A program made the position numbers and the translations under genes. A model generated the notes under the pieces. That model was not told the origin of the DNA. It made no database searches and saw only the letters and a list, made by a program, of their open reading frames with translations. From the NCBI RefSeq assembly GCF_025151385.1, contig NZ_CP102287.1, forward strand, positions 372,001 through 436,000: 64,000 nucleotides of DNA, given 5' to 3'. Positions 52,216-60,220 of the stretch are shown one piece after another (the first letter of the stretch is position 1; each line of letters opens with the position of its first letter). The stretch is from Hoylesella buccalis ATCC 35310 (lineage in GTDB: Bacteria; Bacteroidota; Bacteroidia; Bacteroidales; Bacteroidaceae).

Positions 52216-54423
52216 TTACAGTCTGGTTACTTGTTTTACCCCTTTCACCGTTTGTAATTTCTTGATCAAAGCATCCAGCCTCGTCACATCATCCAATTGA
52301 ACAGAAAGATTACCACTGAACAATCCGTCGTTTGAATCGATATTGATGGAACGCATCACTATCCTCTCTTCTTTGGATAGAATGCTGGTAATGTTGTTAA
52401 CTATTCCGATATCGTCATTCCCAATGATGCGCAGTACGATGGTGTATAAGGCCCCATTTTGTCCGCTCCATCTGGCTTTCACCATTCGATACCCAAATCT
52501 CTTCCTCATTTCCGGCGCGTTGGGACAGTCTTTCCTATGTATTTTAATGCCGCCACTTACCGTTACAAACCCAAAGACGTCGTCACCATAGATGGGATGA
52601 CAGCATTGAGCCAACGTGTAATCGATGCCCTTCAGGTTCTTGTCGATGACCAACACGTCAGATTGGCTGGTCATTTGTCCGTCAGGATGCTCCAAACTGA
52701 ACTCATCGGCACGTTGAACTGGCTTCAGCGTGTTAACGTTCAATTCTTTGTCACGCAGTTCTATATACCTGTCAATGATATCGTTAGGATCAAGTTTCTC
52801 GTCAGCTATTTGCTTGTAAAAATCCGAAATCTCCTTGTATCCCATCTTCTTCACCAGGTGGTTCATGATGGTTTCTTCCAGTTCCACCTTCTTGTTCTTG
52901 AACCTCCGCTCCAGTAATTCCTTGGCATAAAGCCCATCTTTCACCTGAGTTTCTTTCAACGCCAGGCGTATTTTGGCTTTCGCTTTGCTGGTCTTGACGA
53001 TTTTCAGCCAACTCTGGTTTGGTTTTTGGTTGCTTTGCGTCAATATCTCAACCGTGTCACCCGATTTCAATTGTTCTCTGATAGGAACGTTCTTGTTGTT
53101 GATACGCGCGCCAACACATTTGCTTCCTACGTCAGAGTGGATGTAATAGGCAAAGTCCAAGACCGTAGCCCCGTTAGGGAACTTCTTGATTTCACCTTTT
53201 GGTGTGAACACATATACCTCGTCTTCGTAAAGATCCAGTTTGAACTGATCCATTACTTGCAAATCGTCACCCGCTTCCAAGGCTGTTCTTATGCTGGCCA
53301 GCCATTCGTCGATGTTGCCCTGACTCTTGATGCCTTTATATCGCCAATGCGCAGCCAAACCCCGCTCTGCAATCTCGTCCATTCGTTCAGTACGTATCTG
53401 TACCTCAACCCATTTGTTCTCTGGTCCTAAAACGGTGATGTGCAAACTCTCATATCCATTGGATTTTGGAACCGAAAGCCAGTCGCGCAATCGCTTTGGG
53501 TTGGGCTGATACATGTCCGTGATGATGGAGTAGACCTGCCAACATTGCATCTTTTCTTTCTCCAAAGGCGCATCCAAGATAATACGTATGGCAAAAAGAT
53601 CATAGATACCTTCGAAGTTACATTTCTGCTTCTTCATCTTTTGCCAGATAGAATGGATGCTCTTGGTGCGTCCCTTCATCTGAAATTTCAACCCTGCATC
53701 TTCCAACTTCTGCTGAATAGGATTGATGAAGCTCGCGATATAACTGTCACGAGCCTTTTTCGTCGCATTGAGCTTATCCTTAATCATGTAATAAGCATCA
53801 TGCTCAAGGTATTTCAAACTCAGGTCTTCCAGCTCGCTCTTCAGTTGATAAAGCCCCAATTTATGGGCTAAGGGAGCATACAAATAGCTTGCCTCCTCAC
53901 TCACCTGTCGCTTTGCCTCCACGTTTTCAGCATCTCTGATATGGCGCATCAAGTTCACACGGTCAGCAATCATAATCAAGATAACACGCATGTCCTCAGC
54001 AAAGGTGAGCAGCAGATTCCTGAAATTCTCACTTTCAACCACAGGGTTCTTGCTATACAGTGCATTAATTCTTACCAGACCATGAATGATATGTGCTACT
54101 ACCTCACCATATTTCGCGCTAACGTCATCGATGTCCAAGTAACCGTTGACCACACTTTGGTACAGCAAGATAGCAACCACGCCATCCCTTTTCAGGCCAA
54201 TTTCGTTGACGGCAATTTCTGCTGTCTGCATCGAGTTTAACACTGGGTTCAACCCAAAGGCATCTCTTGTGATGAGGCCATTCTCCAGAGATGTCTTCAA
54301 ATGCGATTTGATGTTTGCTTCATCGTTTTCCTGAAAAGAATCGCCAATTGTTTCTTTGATGCGCTTGAATATGGCTATGTATTCAGATTTTTCCGACGCA
54401 AGGAATTCAAACTTTGTATCCAT
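52216..54423 (-). CDS. relA: RelA-type (p)ppGpp synthetase with inactive hydrolase domain
   Basis: 735 residues with the long RelA/SpoT layout: HD-like domain about 40-200, synthetase about 247-365 (GRTKSIHSIWQKM, IYDLFAIRIILD, GYESLHI, VQIRT, AAHWRYK), TGS about 400-465 (VYVFTPKGEIKKFPNGATVLDFAYYIH, read in parts), and a C-terminal ACT domain. The HD motif of hydrolases (LLHDVVED) reads LLYQSVVNG here, so the metal-binding H-D is Y88-Q89: hydrolysis should be lost. The synthetase keeps RLRD (311-314), closer to the RxKD than the ExDD class. A second, bifunctional SpoT is expected elsewhere. Confidence 0.9.
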   Translation of the reverse strand: MDTKFEFLASEKSEYIAIFKRIKETIGDSFQENDEANIKSHLKTSLENGLITRDAFGLNPVLNSMQTAEIAVNEIGLKRDGVVAILLYQSVVNGYLDIDDVSAKYGEVVAHIIHGLVRINALYSKNPVVESENFRNLLLTFAEDMRVILIMIADRVNLMRHIRDAENVEAKRQVSEEASYLYAPLAHKLGLYQLKSELEDLSLKYLEHDAYYMIKDKLNATKKARDSYIASFINPIQQKLEDAGLKFQMKGRTKSIHSIWQKMKKQKCNFEGIYDLFAIRIILDAPLEKEKMQCWQVYSIITDMYQPNPKRLRDWLSVPKSNGYESLHITVLGPENKWVEVQIRTERMDEIAERGLAAHWRYKGIKSQGNIDEWLASIRTALEAGDDLQVMDQFKLDLYEDEVYVFTPKGEIKKFPNGATVLDFAYYIHSDVGSKCVGARINNKNVPIREQLKSGDTVEILTQSNQKPNQSWLKIVKTSKAKAKIRLALKETQVKDGLYAKELLERRFKNKKVELEETIMNHLVKKMGYKEISDFYKQIADEKLDPNDIIDRYIELRDKELNVNTLKPVQRADEFSLEHPDGQMTSQSDVLVIDKNLKGIDYTLAQCCHPIYGDDVFGFVTVSGGIKIHRKDCPNAPEMRKRFGYRMVKARWSGQNGALYTIVLRIIGNDDIGIVNNITSILSKEERIVMRSINIDSNDGLFSGNLSVQLDDVTRLDALIKKLQTVKGVKQVTRL

Positions 54424-54446
54424 CTATTTGCCTTAAAGTATACATG

Positions 54447-54504
54447 CAAAGATAATGTTTTTATTGTAAACTAATGTGTATTTCATGAAAAGTAACTATC
54501 TTTG
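54447..54504. promoter_or_regulatory. Divergent promoters of relA and the DUF4301 gene
   Basis: Minus-strand TATCTTTG at 54447-54454 lies 24 bp before the relA ATG. Plus-strand TATCTTTG at 54497-54504 lies 56 bp before the DUF4301 ATG. Confidence 0.65.
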
Positions 54505-54560
54505 TATCAAATACGCAAACTTATACTTATATCCTTCCGCTAATTTATAAAGAACTCAAT

Positions 54561-56078
54561 ATGACACAACAAGATCTTCAACAAATTTCTCAAAAAGGTA
54601 TTACAGAAGAACAAATCAATCAACAGTTGGAAGACATTAAAAACGGCTTCCCATTTCTTCCAATCAAGGCGGCAGCCAGTGTTGAGTATGGTATTGTTTT
54701 GCTGGACGAAGTAATGAAAAAGCATTACGTAGAATTGTGGAACCAGTACAAACAGGGCGACCATCGCATCGTAAAGTTTGTACCTGCTTCGGGTGCAGCC
54801 AGCCGTATGTTCAAAAATCTCTATGCGTTTTTGCATGCCGACTATACGGTTCCAACGACAGATTTCGAAAAAGAGTTCTTCACTAACCTCAAGAAATTTG
54901 CTTTTTATGAAGAACTCACAGAGGTATGCGAGCAAAACGAAGGTGTAAAAGCGGCTAAGCTTATCGCCCAAGGTCAATATAAAACGGTGGTGGAGAACCT
55001 TTTGGAGCCAAAAGGACTCAATTATGGCAACCTGCCCAAGGGGCTGTTGTTGTTTCATGAATATGACGATGCGCCACGTACACCCATGGAAGAACATTTG
55101 GTAGAAGCTGCTTTATATGCCAGCTGTCATGGCGACTCTTACATTCATTTCACGGTATCACACCAGCATTTGGAACTGTTCAAGCAGCGGGTTGAAAAGG
55201 TTGTTGATAGATTCACAAAGCGATACAAGGTACAATTCCATGTGTCGTTCTCCGAACAAAAGCCCAGCACCGACACCATCGCAGCGAACATGGATAATAC
55301 GCCATTCAGAAATGAAGACGGAACTTTGCTCTTTAGGCCGGGAGGTCATGGTGCCTTAATCGAAAACCTCAATGACATTGATGCTGATGTTGTTTTCATT
55401 AAAAACATCGACAACGTGGTTCCTGACCGCTTGAAGACCGATACCGTTACCTACAAGCAGGTGATTGGTGGCGTGTTGATTGAGCTACAGGAAAAATGTT
55501 TCAAATGCTTGCGCCTGTTGGAAAGTGGTAAATTCTCTCATGATGAGTTGGAAGAAATCATACGATTTGTACAACGTGACCTGATGTGCCGCAATGAGAA
55601 ATTGAAACACATGGAAGATGAGGTGCTCTTCCCGTATCTTCGTGGAAAGCTTAACCGCCCCTTGCGTGTGTGTGGGATGGTCAGAAATATTGGTGAACCC
55701 GGTGGAGGTCCTTTCATTATTTATAGCAAAGACGGCGCTACCAGTCCGCAAATCCTTGAGTCCAGTCAGATAGACAAGAACAATGAGGAATATGTTAAAA
55801 TGTTCAATGAGGGAACCCATTTCAATCCGGTAGACCTGGTTTGTGCTTTGAAAGATTATCAGGGAAAGCCATTCAACTTGCCCGATTTCGTAGACAAGGA
55901 AACTGGTTTCATCTCTACTAAAAGTAAAGATGGTAAAGAGTTGAAAGCATTAGAGTTACCTGGATTGTGGAATGGAGCCATGAGCAATTGGAATACGGTA
56001 TTCGTAGAGGTTCCATTGTCCACATTCAACCCAGTAAAAACCGTGAATGATTTGTTGAGAGAGCAACATCAACCCTAA
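54561..56078 (+). CDS. DUF4301 family protein
   Basis: 505 residues, cytosolic by composition. Recognisable segments: FLPIKAAASVEYGIV, VPASGAASRMFKNLY, LPKGLLLFHEYDDAPRTPMEEH, FRPGGHGALIENLNDIDADVVFIKNIDNVVPD, and GMVRNIGEPGGGPF. The PASGAASRM and GGHGALIENL pieces look like phosphate or nucleotide-sugar loops and point to a nucleotidyltransferase-like fold, but the reaction is unknown. The family is common in Bacteroidota as a single-copy gene. Own promoter, own terminator, divergent from relA. Confidence 0.85.
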   Translation: MTQQDLQQISQKGITEEQINQQLEDIKNGFPFLPIKAAASVEYGIVLLDEVMKKHYVELWNQYKQGDHRIVKFVPASGAASRMFKNLYAFLHADYTVPTTDFEKEFFTNLKKFAFYEELTEVCEQNEGVKAAKLIAQGQYKTVVENLLEPKGLNYGNLPKGLLLFHEYDDAPRTPMEEHLVEAALYASCHGDSYIHFTVSHQHLELFKQRVEKVVDRFTKRYKVQFHVSFSEQKPSTDTIAANMDNTPFRNEDGTLLFRPGGHGALIENLNDIDADVVFIKNIDNVVPDRLKTDTVTYKQVIGGVLIELQEKCFKCLRLLESGKFSHDELEEIIRFVQRDLMCRNEKLKHMEDEVLFPYLRGKLNRPLRVCGMVRNIGEPGGGPFIIYSKDGATSPQILESSQIDKNNEEYVKMFNEGTHFNPVDLVCALKDYQGKPFNLPDFVDKETGFISTKSKDGKELKALELPGLWNGAMSNWNTVFVEVPLSTFNPVKTVNDLLREQHQP

Positions 56079-56124
56079 TCTTTCACGCTGCTGGCTGATT
56101 TTAAAATAATGATTGCACCCATGG

Positions 56125-56174
56125 AAAGGTGTACGTTAAACCTTGAACATGTCAAGACTTAGCGTACACCTTTT
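56125..56174 (+). terminator. Terminator of the DUF4301 gene
   Basis: AAAGGTGTACGTTAA (56125-56139) pairs with TTAGCGTACACCTTT (56159-56173) with one mismatch; T-rich sequence follows. Confidence 0.8.
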
Positions 56175-56341
56175 GCTTTGAATGCGTCGAACAAATGTTG
56201 CTTCATATAGCTGTTTCTTTCCTCCGTAGGTGTTAAATTCTTCTTGCTGCTACATTTTGATGAAGGAGATTGGTGACAGAATGGCTCATTATATTTAGGT
56301 ATGAAACAACCCTGAAATAGGTACTTCTTTCTTGTATTCAT
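56159..56341 (-). CDS. Possible small protein (60 aa), doubtful
   Basis: Frame from ATG 56341 (MNTRKKYLFQG) to a stop inside the DUF4301 terminator. It has four cysteines and ends EERNSYMKQHLFDAFKAKGVR, which looks protein-like, but there is no promoter match upstream and the stop lies within a hairpin. I cannot assign a family. Confidence 0.25.
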   Translation of the reverse strand: MNTRKKYLFQGCFIPKYNEPFCHQSPSSKCSSKKNLTPTEERNSYMKQHLFDAFKAKGVR

Positions 56342-56396
56342 CAATCAAATACCTAAATATTATGATTGTGCCATTCGTAAATAATTTATATTTTTG
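56291..56396 (+). promoter_or_regulatory. Promoter and inverted repeat of the hemerythrin-LuxR gene
   Basis: TATTTTTG at 56389-56396 matches TAnnTTTG, 31 bp before the ATG. Upstream, ATATTTAGGTAT (56291-56302) and ATACCTAAATAT (56349-56360) form a 12-bp inverted repeat, the second arm near the -33 position: a candidate operator. Confidence 0.5.
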
Positions 56397-56427
56397 CAAA
56401 CTGATACATAATCATGAGGGTAATACA

Positions 56428-57384
56428 ATGAAAGTTCATAAGATGTATGAGGCTGATGATAAGCTCATTTCTATCATCGCAGACAATTATAGCATATTGC
56501 AAAGTCTTGGGTCGTTTGGCATTAGCCTGGGTTTTGGCGATAAAACCGTTCGTGAGGTTTGTGAAGATGAGCATGTGGACACCTATACTTTTTTGGCCAT
56601 CGTCAACCTCACCATTAATGGGTATCGTGACACCGAGGATGTAGAGCGATTGTGTATACCTACCTTGATCAAATACCTAAGTGCCAGCCATGCTTATTAT
56701 CTTGATTTTCAACTGCCTTTTATCCGAAAAGAATTGGAGAGTGCACTCGATGAAAATGATAATCTGGCACGGCTCATCATCAAGATTTACGATGAATATG
56801 CGCACACCATTCGAAACCACATGCGCTATGAAGAGAAGAACGTGTTCCCCTACGTCAACGATTTGCTGAACAACAAGGCCAACGAGAGCTATGATATCGA
56901 AACTTATTCAAAACATCATGGTCAGACAGACCTTAAGCTGAAAGAACTCAAGAATATCATTATCAAGTATTTACCTTCTGATGGTTTGAGGAATAACCAG
57001 CTCACGGCCACCCTCTACGACCTCTACAATTGTGAACAATGGCTTTCGCAGCACGCATTGGTAGAGGATGAAATCTTCACACCGGCCATCCGTCATTTGG
57101 AGCGGCAGTTAAGGAAAAATGACGTGTCGGTTAAAATTTCATCCATGATCAATCAAACACCGCAAAACCAAGAGGCGTTAAGCGATCGGGAGAAAGAAGT
57201 GGTAATCAGTTTGGTGCAGGGTATGACGAACAAGGAGATTGCCGAGCATCTGTGCATTTCTATCAACACTGTCATCACGCATCGACGCAACATAGCCAGA
57301 AAACTGCAAATTCATTCGCCGGCGGGCCTTACCATTTATGCTATTGTCACCAACCTTGTTGACATCAGCAGTGTGAACTTATAA
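56428..57384 (+). CDS. Hemerythrin-domain LuxR-type transcriptional regulator
   Basis: 318 residues from ATG 56428, placed 31 bp after the promoter box. Residues 30-60 (GISLGFGDKTVREVCEDEHVD) resemble the ScdA_N/DUF542 segment of RIC di-iron proteins. Residues 85-225 are hemerythrin-like with potential ligands H88, H131, E135 (HMRYEEKNVFP), H163/H164, H209 and E213 (HALVEDEIF). Residues 250-310 are a LuxR/FixJ helix-turn-helix (LSDREKEVVISLVQGMTNKE, IAEHLCISINTVITHRRNI). A di-iron sensor for NO, O2 or redox state that directly binds DNA is the natural reading. No target is adjacent, so autoregulation or distant control is likely. It is a single-gene unit. Confidence 0.82.
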   Translation: MKVHKMYEADDKLISIIADNYSILQSLGSFGISLGFGDKTVREVCEDEHVDTYTFLAIVNLTINGYRDTEDVERLCIPTLIKYLSASHAYYLDFQLPFIRKELESALDENDNLARLIIKIYDEYAHTIRNHMRYEEKNVFPYVNDLLNNKANESYDIETYSKHHGQTDLKLKELKNIIIKYLPSDGLRNNQLTATLYDLYNCEQWLSQHALVEDEIFTPAIRHLERQLRKNDVSVKISSMINQTPQNQEALSDREKEVVISLVQGMTNKEIAEHLCISINTVITHRRNIARKLQIHSPAGLTIYAIVTNLVDISSVNL

Positions 57385-57503
57385 GAGGATTGTGGGACTT
57401 ATCGCTCCGGCAGAGTTGCAGGATGTTGTTGTGGAAAAAAATTCCTACCGATGACAGAGATAAGGTAGGAGTACATATCGTCATATTTCTCTAATTATCA
57501 AGG

Positions 57504-57613
57504 CATTGAGGTGCGTAATCAAACTCAATGCCTTTGATGTCTAAAAGCATGGAGATTGGCAGACAAAGTCAACGTGTTTGGACGCCAAACCCAATGACTT
57601 TGTTTTCAGACCA
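57504..57613. repeat. 22-bp-period intergenic array, locus 4 (5 units)
   Basis: Units begin at 57504, 57526, 57548, 57570 and 57592, all in phase: CATTGAGGTG, CAATGCCTTTG, CATGGAGATTGG, CAACGTGTTTGG, CAATGACTTTG, with AAACT, AAAAG, CAAAGT and CAAACC at the unit ends. It fills the gap between the convergent regulator and PAP2 genes. Confidence 0.75.
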
Positions 57614-57626
57614 GTAAGCCTCTATT

Positions 57627-58457
57627 TTACGATATGCGACGAATGTAGCCATTAAAGGTATTTCTGATGGAGGGAACCTTGAGTAACAGGCATTCGAAAA
57701 CCACGACAGCTACAACACAAGTAGCGATTCCCAGTGCAACGTCGATGAGGTAGTGGTGACTGGTGTACACGGCTGTCCACCAGATGCCCATGCAGATGAT
57801 GGCAAAAGTGGCAATGACCGCTTTCCGCTGTTGGCTTATCACGGCATAAATGGTTGTTACAAGCATGTAGGCCGCATGCAGTGATGGAATGGCGGCAAAC
57901 ACGTTAGCGTTTTTGCCATAGAGCGACTGGAACACGGGAATGGCGATGAGTTCATCGAACCTGCCCAGTCCGGCAACGTTTCCACTGGTGTGCAGCAGGG
58001 GTTCAAAACCATATTGCATGACATACCAGGGTGGGGCAGCGGGATGGATGTAGTAGCCTGCAAATCCCACGAGGTTGACGAAAAGGAATGCTGTTGAAAA
58101 GTGAAGATAATGCTTGCGGTCGCCCTTAAGATAAAGGTACAGACTGAACGCTATGGGTACAGGAACCCAGCAGAGGTAGAAAAAGCCAGCCAAGAGGTCG
58201 GCTACCGTGCAGTGGTGTTGTGCGAAAAACTCATTAGGCGTGAGCGTTCCGGCTGCTGTCGTGATGCCGAAAAGCTGTTTCTCAGCCTCATAGAGGTCAC
58301 GAATGTCTATCGGGTTGACCATGTAGTTGGGGTAAAGCCGCATCACGTCATAGGTACAACCAAACAAGGCCCAGGGGGCTAAGGCCAAGGCCAATTTGCG
58401 TGTGGGCTTGTAGGCTGCCAACACGATGTATAACAAGATGATGTAAATACTGAACAC
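57627..58457 (-). CDS. PAP2-family inositol-phosphoryl transferase, probable inositol phosphorylceramide synthase
   Basis: 276 residues, GTG start directly after the stop of the upstream gene. Six membrane helices; PAP2-type active-site motifs are FAAIPSLHAAYML (second motif, histidine) and YTSHHYLIDVALG (third motif). The YIHPAAPPWY segment matches the Aur1/Ipt1-like branch that moves inositol phosphate onto ceramide. The gene ends a cluster of CDP-alcohol transferase, GtrA-like and PgpA-like genes, an arrangement known for inositol lipid synthesis in Bacteroides (BT_1522 region as I recall it). Function assigned from motif plus context. Confidence 0.75.
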   Translation of the reverse strand: MFSIYIILLYIVLAAYKPTRKLALALAPWALFGCTYDVMRLYPNYMVNPIDIRDLYEAEKQLFGITTAAGTLTPNEFFAQHHCTVADLLAGFFYLCWVPVPIAFSLYLYLKGDRKHYLHFSTAFLFVNLVGFAGYYIHPAAPPWYVMQYGFEPLLHTSGNVAGLGRFDELIAIPVFQSLYGKNANVFAAIPSLHAAYMLVTTIYAVISQQRKAVIATFAIICMGIWWTAVYTSHHYLIDVALGIATCVVAVVVFECLLLKVPSIRNTFNGYIRRIS

Positions 58458-59096
58458 TTATCGGTCTTTCAATTGTTTGTAACAATGCGCCACGCGCCAA
58501 AAAGCAGTGATGTTGGCCAAAACAGCGATGAGCGTCATGCCCCCGATGAGCCACCACAGGTTGCTGGTCATGCCGGTGATGATGGCGGCCAAGGCCGTCA
58601 CTACGACACGCTCCGGACGTTGCATCAGTCCCACCTTGCACTCAATGCCCAGACCTTCGGCTCGGGCCCGCACATAACTCACCATGATGGAACCTACCAG
58701 GGCCAGGAATGTAATGACACCTGCCCAGATTCCTGAAGCGGTCATCAGGTAAAGCGTGATGCCGAAGAGCGAGAAGAGTTCGCTGTAGCGGTCTAAAGTG
58801 CTATCCCAGAATGCGCCAAAAGTAGTGGACATGTTGCCCAAACGCGCCAATCGGCCATCCATCATGTCAAACAAACCGGAGAAAAGGAGAATAGCTCCTC
58901 CCCAGCCAATCCATGAAAAACCTATGGATATCGGCGTGAGTTGACTGGCATGGATGAAGAGGAATGCGGCGACGACGTTGCCGACAAAACCGATGGTTGT
59001 CACCATGTTGGGCGTGATTCCCATCTTAATCATTCCCTTGATGATGGGATTGATGAGGGTATAAATGAGTTTTTGTAAATAGTCTCTATATTTCAT
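58458..59096 (-). CDS. CDP-alcohol phosphatidyltransferase, probable phosphatidylinositol-phosphate synthase
   Basis: 212 residues from MKYRDYLQK; the TTG three codons earlier lies in the GtrA stop region. The family motif is intact: [11 protein letters not shown] then [11 protein letters not shown] (pattern D-x2-D-G-x2-A-R-x8-G-x3-D-x3-D). Six membrane helices. In this neighbourhood it probably joins inositol phosphate to CDP-diacylglycerol; synthesis of phosphatidylglycerol phosphate is the main alternative. Ends immediately before the PAP2 gene and starts five bases after the GtrA stop. Confidence 0.82.
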   Translation of the reverse strand: MKYRDYLQKLIYTLINPIIKGMIKMGITPNMVTTIGFVGNVVAAFLFIHASQLTPISIGFSWIGWGGAILLFSGLFDMMDGRLARLGNMSTTFGAFWDSTLDRYSELFSLFGITLYLMTASGIWAGVITFLALVGSIMVSYVRARAEGLGIECKVGLMQRPERVVVTALAAIITGMTSNLWWLIGGMTLIAVLANITAFWRVAHCYKQLKDR

Positions 59097-59101
59097 CGTG
59101 T

Positions 59102-59602
59102 TCAATTTTCTATGTCAGGTAGGATAAACGCCTCGGAGGATGTAGATTCCGGCAATTCTATCGTTGTTTTTTTCTTGTTGATTATTTTCTTCAGAGGTCG
59201 GCTTAGCTTTGCGTTAAACACAAACAGTCGTTGCATTTGGTAGTTCCACAATACGGCAACGGCGATGGCGACAGCCGCTTTGACGATGATGAAACTTACA
59301 CCTGTCGCTTCTGTTAGGGAAAGGGTGCCAAAGGTGTTGAGCAGAATGCTTCCCGCCCACACTATCATATACCGTGCTGCTACGTGACGCTTATTGATAG
59401 AGTCGGGATGGAACACCCATTTGTAATTGATGATGCAGTTGGTGATTCCTCCCATGAGGGCGCCGATAAAGGTGGAATAACCGTACCATAATTCAGCAAA
59501 TTGCGCCAAGATGATGGTGACGGCAAAGTCGACGAATGATGCTATCCAAGCCGATATCTGCGCTTTGCCGAAGGTGATGACTGCATTTTTTATATAGCCC
59601 AT
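59102..59602 (-). CDS. GtrA-like family membrane protein
   Basis: 166 residues with four membrane helices ([78 protein letters not shown]) and the GtrA family ending [10 protein letters not shown], then a basic tail. GtrA proteins are linked to movement of lipid-linked sugars; here it may assist flipping or supply of inositol-phosphate lipids. Overlaps the upstream PgpA-like gene by 13 bp and is one of four tightly packed genes. Confidence 0.8.
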   Translation of the reverse strand: MGYIKNAVITFGKAQISAWIASFVDFAVTIILAQFAELWYGYSTFIGALMGGITNCIINYKWVFHPDSINKRHVAARYMIVWAGSILLNTFGTLSLTEATGVSFIIVKAAVAIAVAVLWNYQMQRLFVFNAKLSRPLKKIINKKKTTIELPESTSSEAFILPDIEN

Positions 59603-60060
59603 TGTGTGAAAAGGATGATAATGAGACTATAAACGCCAGCCAACAAATCGTCTGCCATCACCCAGAAACCACCGTGACGACGGTCCAACGTTCTAATACC
59701 CAATGGCTTCATGATGTCAAAGAATCTGAAGAGAACGAAGGATGCTACTATGTACCAGCCATTTTGTATAGGTACAGCCAGCAGCGGCATCCACATACCA
59801 ATCATCTCGTCAATGACCACTCGCTTGGGATCTTCACCCCAAAATGGTTCCAACTCGTTGGCTGCCCAAGTGCCGAAAGCAGTAAAAACGACAATGAGGG
59901 CAAGTGTGATGAAAAATAAGGTGGTGGGACTGAATGTGACCGCCATTGCCAGCCACAGGATTGTGGCCAGAAAAGCACCTGCAGTTCCTGGCCCCCATGG
60001 CCAGAATCCGCTTCCGAAACCGGTGCCAATAATAACTGCTAACAGCGGCGGACGCTCCAT
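59590..60060 (-). CDS. Phosphatidylglycerophosphatase A-like phosphatase
   Basis: 156 residues from ATG 60060 (MERPPLLAVI); the longer TTG form would start inside the promoter box at 60070-60077. PgpA signature: FGSGFWPWGPGTAGAF, EDPKRVVIDEMIGMW, FRFFDIMKPLGIRTLDR and WVMADDLLAG with the acidic catalytic set. In the inositol-lipid cluster it most likely dephosphorylates phosphatidylinositol phosphate; a role as housekeeping PgpA cannot be excluded. First gene of the four-gene unit, near-leaderless. Confidence 0.85.
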   Translation of the reverse strand: MERPPLLAVIIGTGFGSGFWPWGPGTAGAFLATILWLAMAVTFSPTTLFFITLALIVVFTAFGTWAANELEPFWGEDPKRVVIDEMIGMWMPLLAVPIQNGWYIVASFVLFRFFDIMKPLGIRTLDRRHGGFWVMADDLLAGVYSLIIILFTQWAI

Positions 60061-60069
60061 AAGTAGGTG

Positions 60070-60139
60070 CAAAATTAATAGAAAAAATATTAATATCCAA
60101 AGAGTTTTCTTTAAAATTCTAAGATTATGTATATCTTTG
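60070..60139. promoter_or_regulatory. Divergent promoters: inositol-lipid cluster and DUF5686 gene
   Basis: Minus-strand TAATTTTG at 60070-60077 is nine bases before the PgpA-like ATG. Plus-strand TATCTTTG at 60132-60139 is 81 bp before the DUF5686 ATG. Confidence 0.6.
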
Positions 60140-60220
60140 CATGATAGAGAGAAATCGCCCCTGACCGTCCATAGGGGTTGACCTACCTCAGGGTTTAAAT
60201 GAAATTACAATATCGACAAG

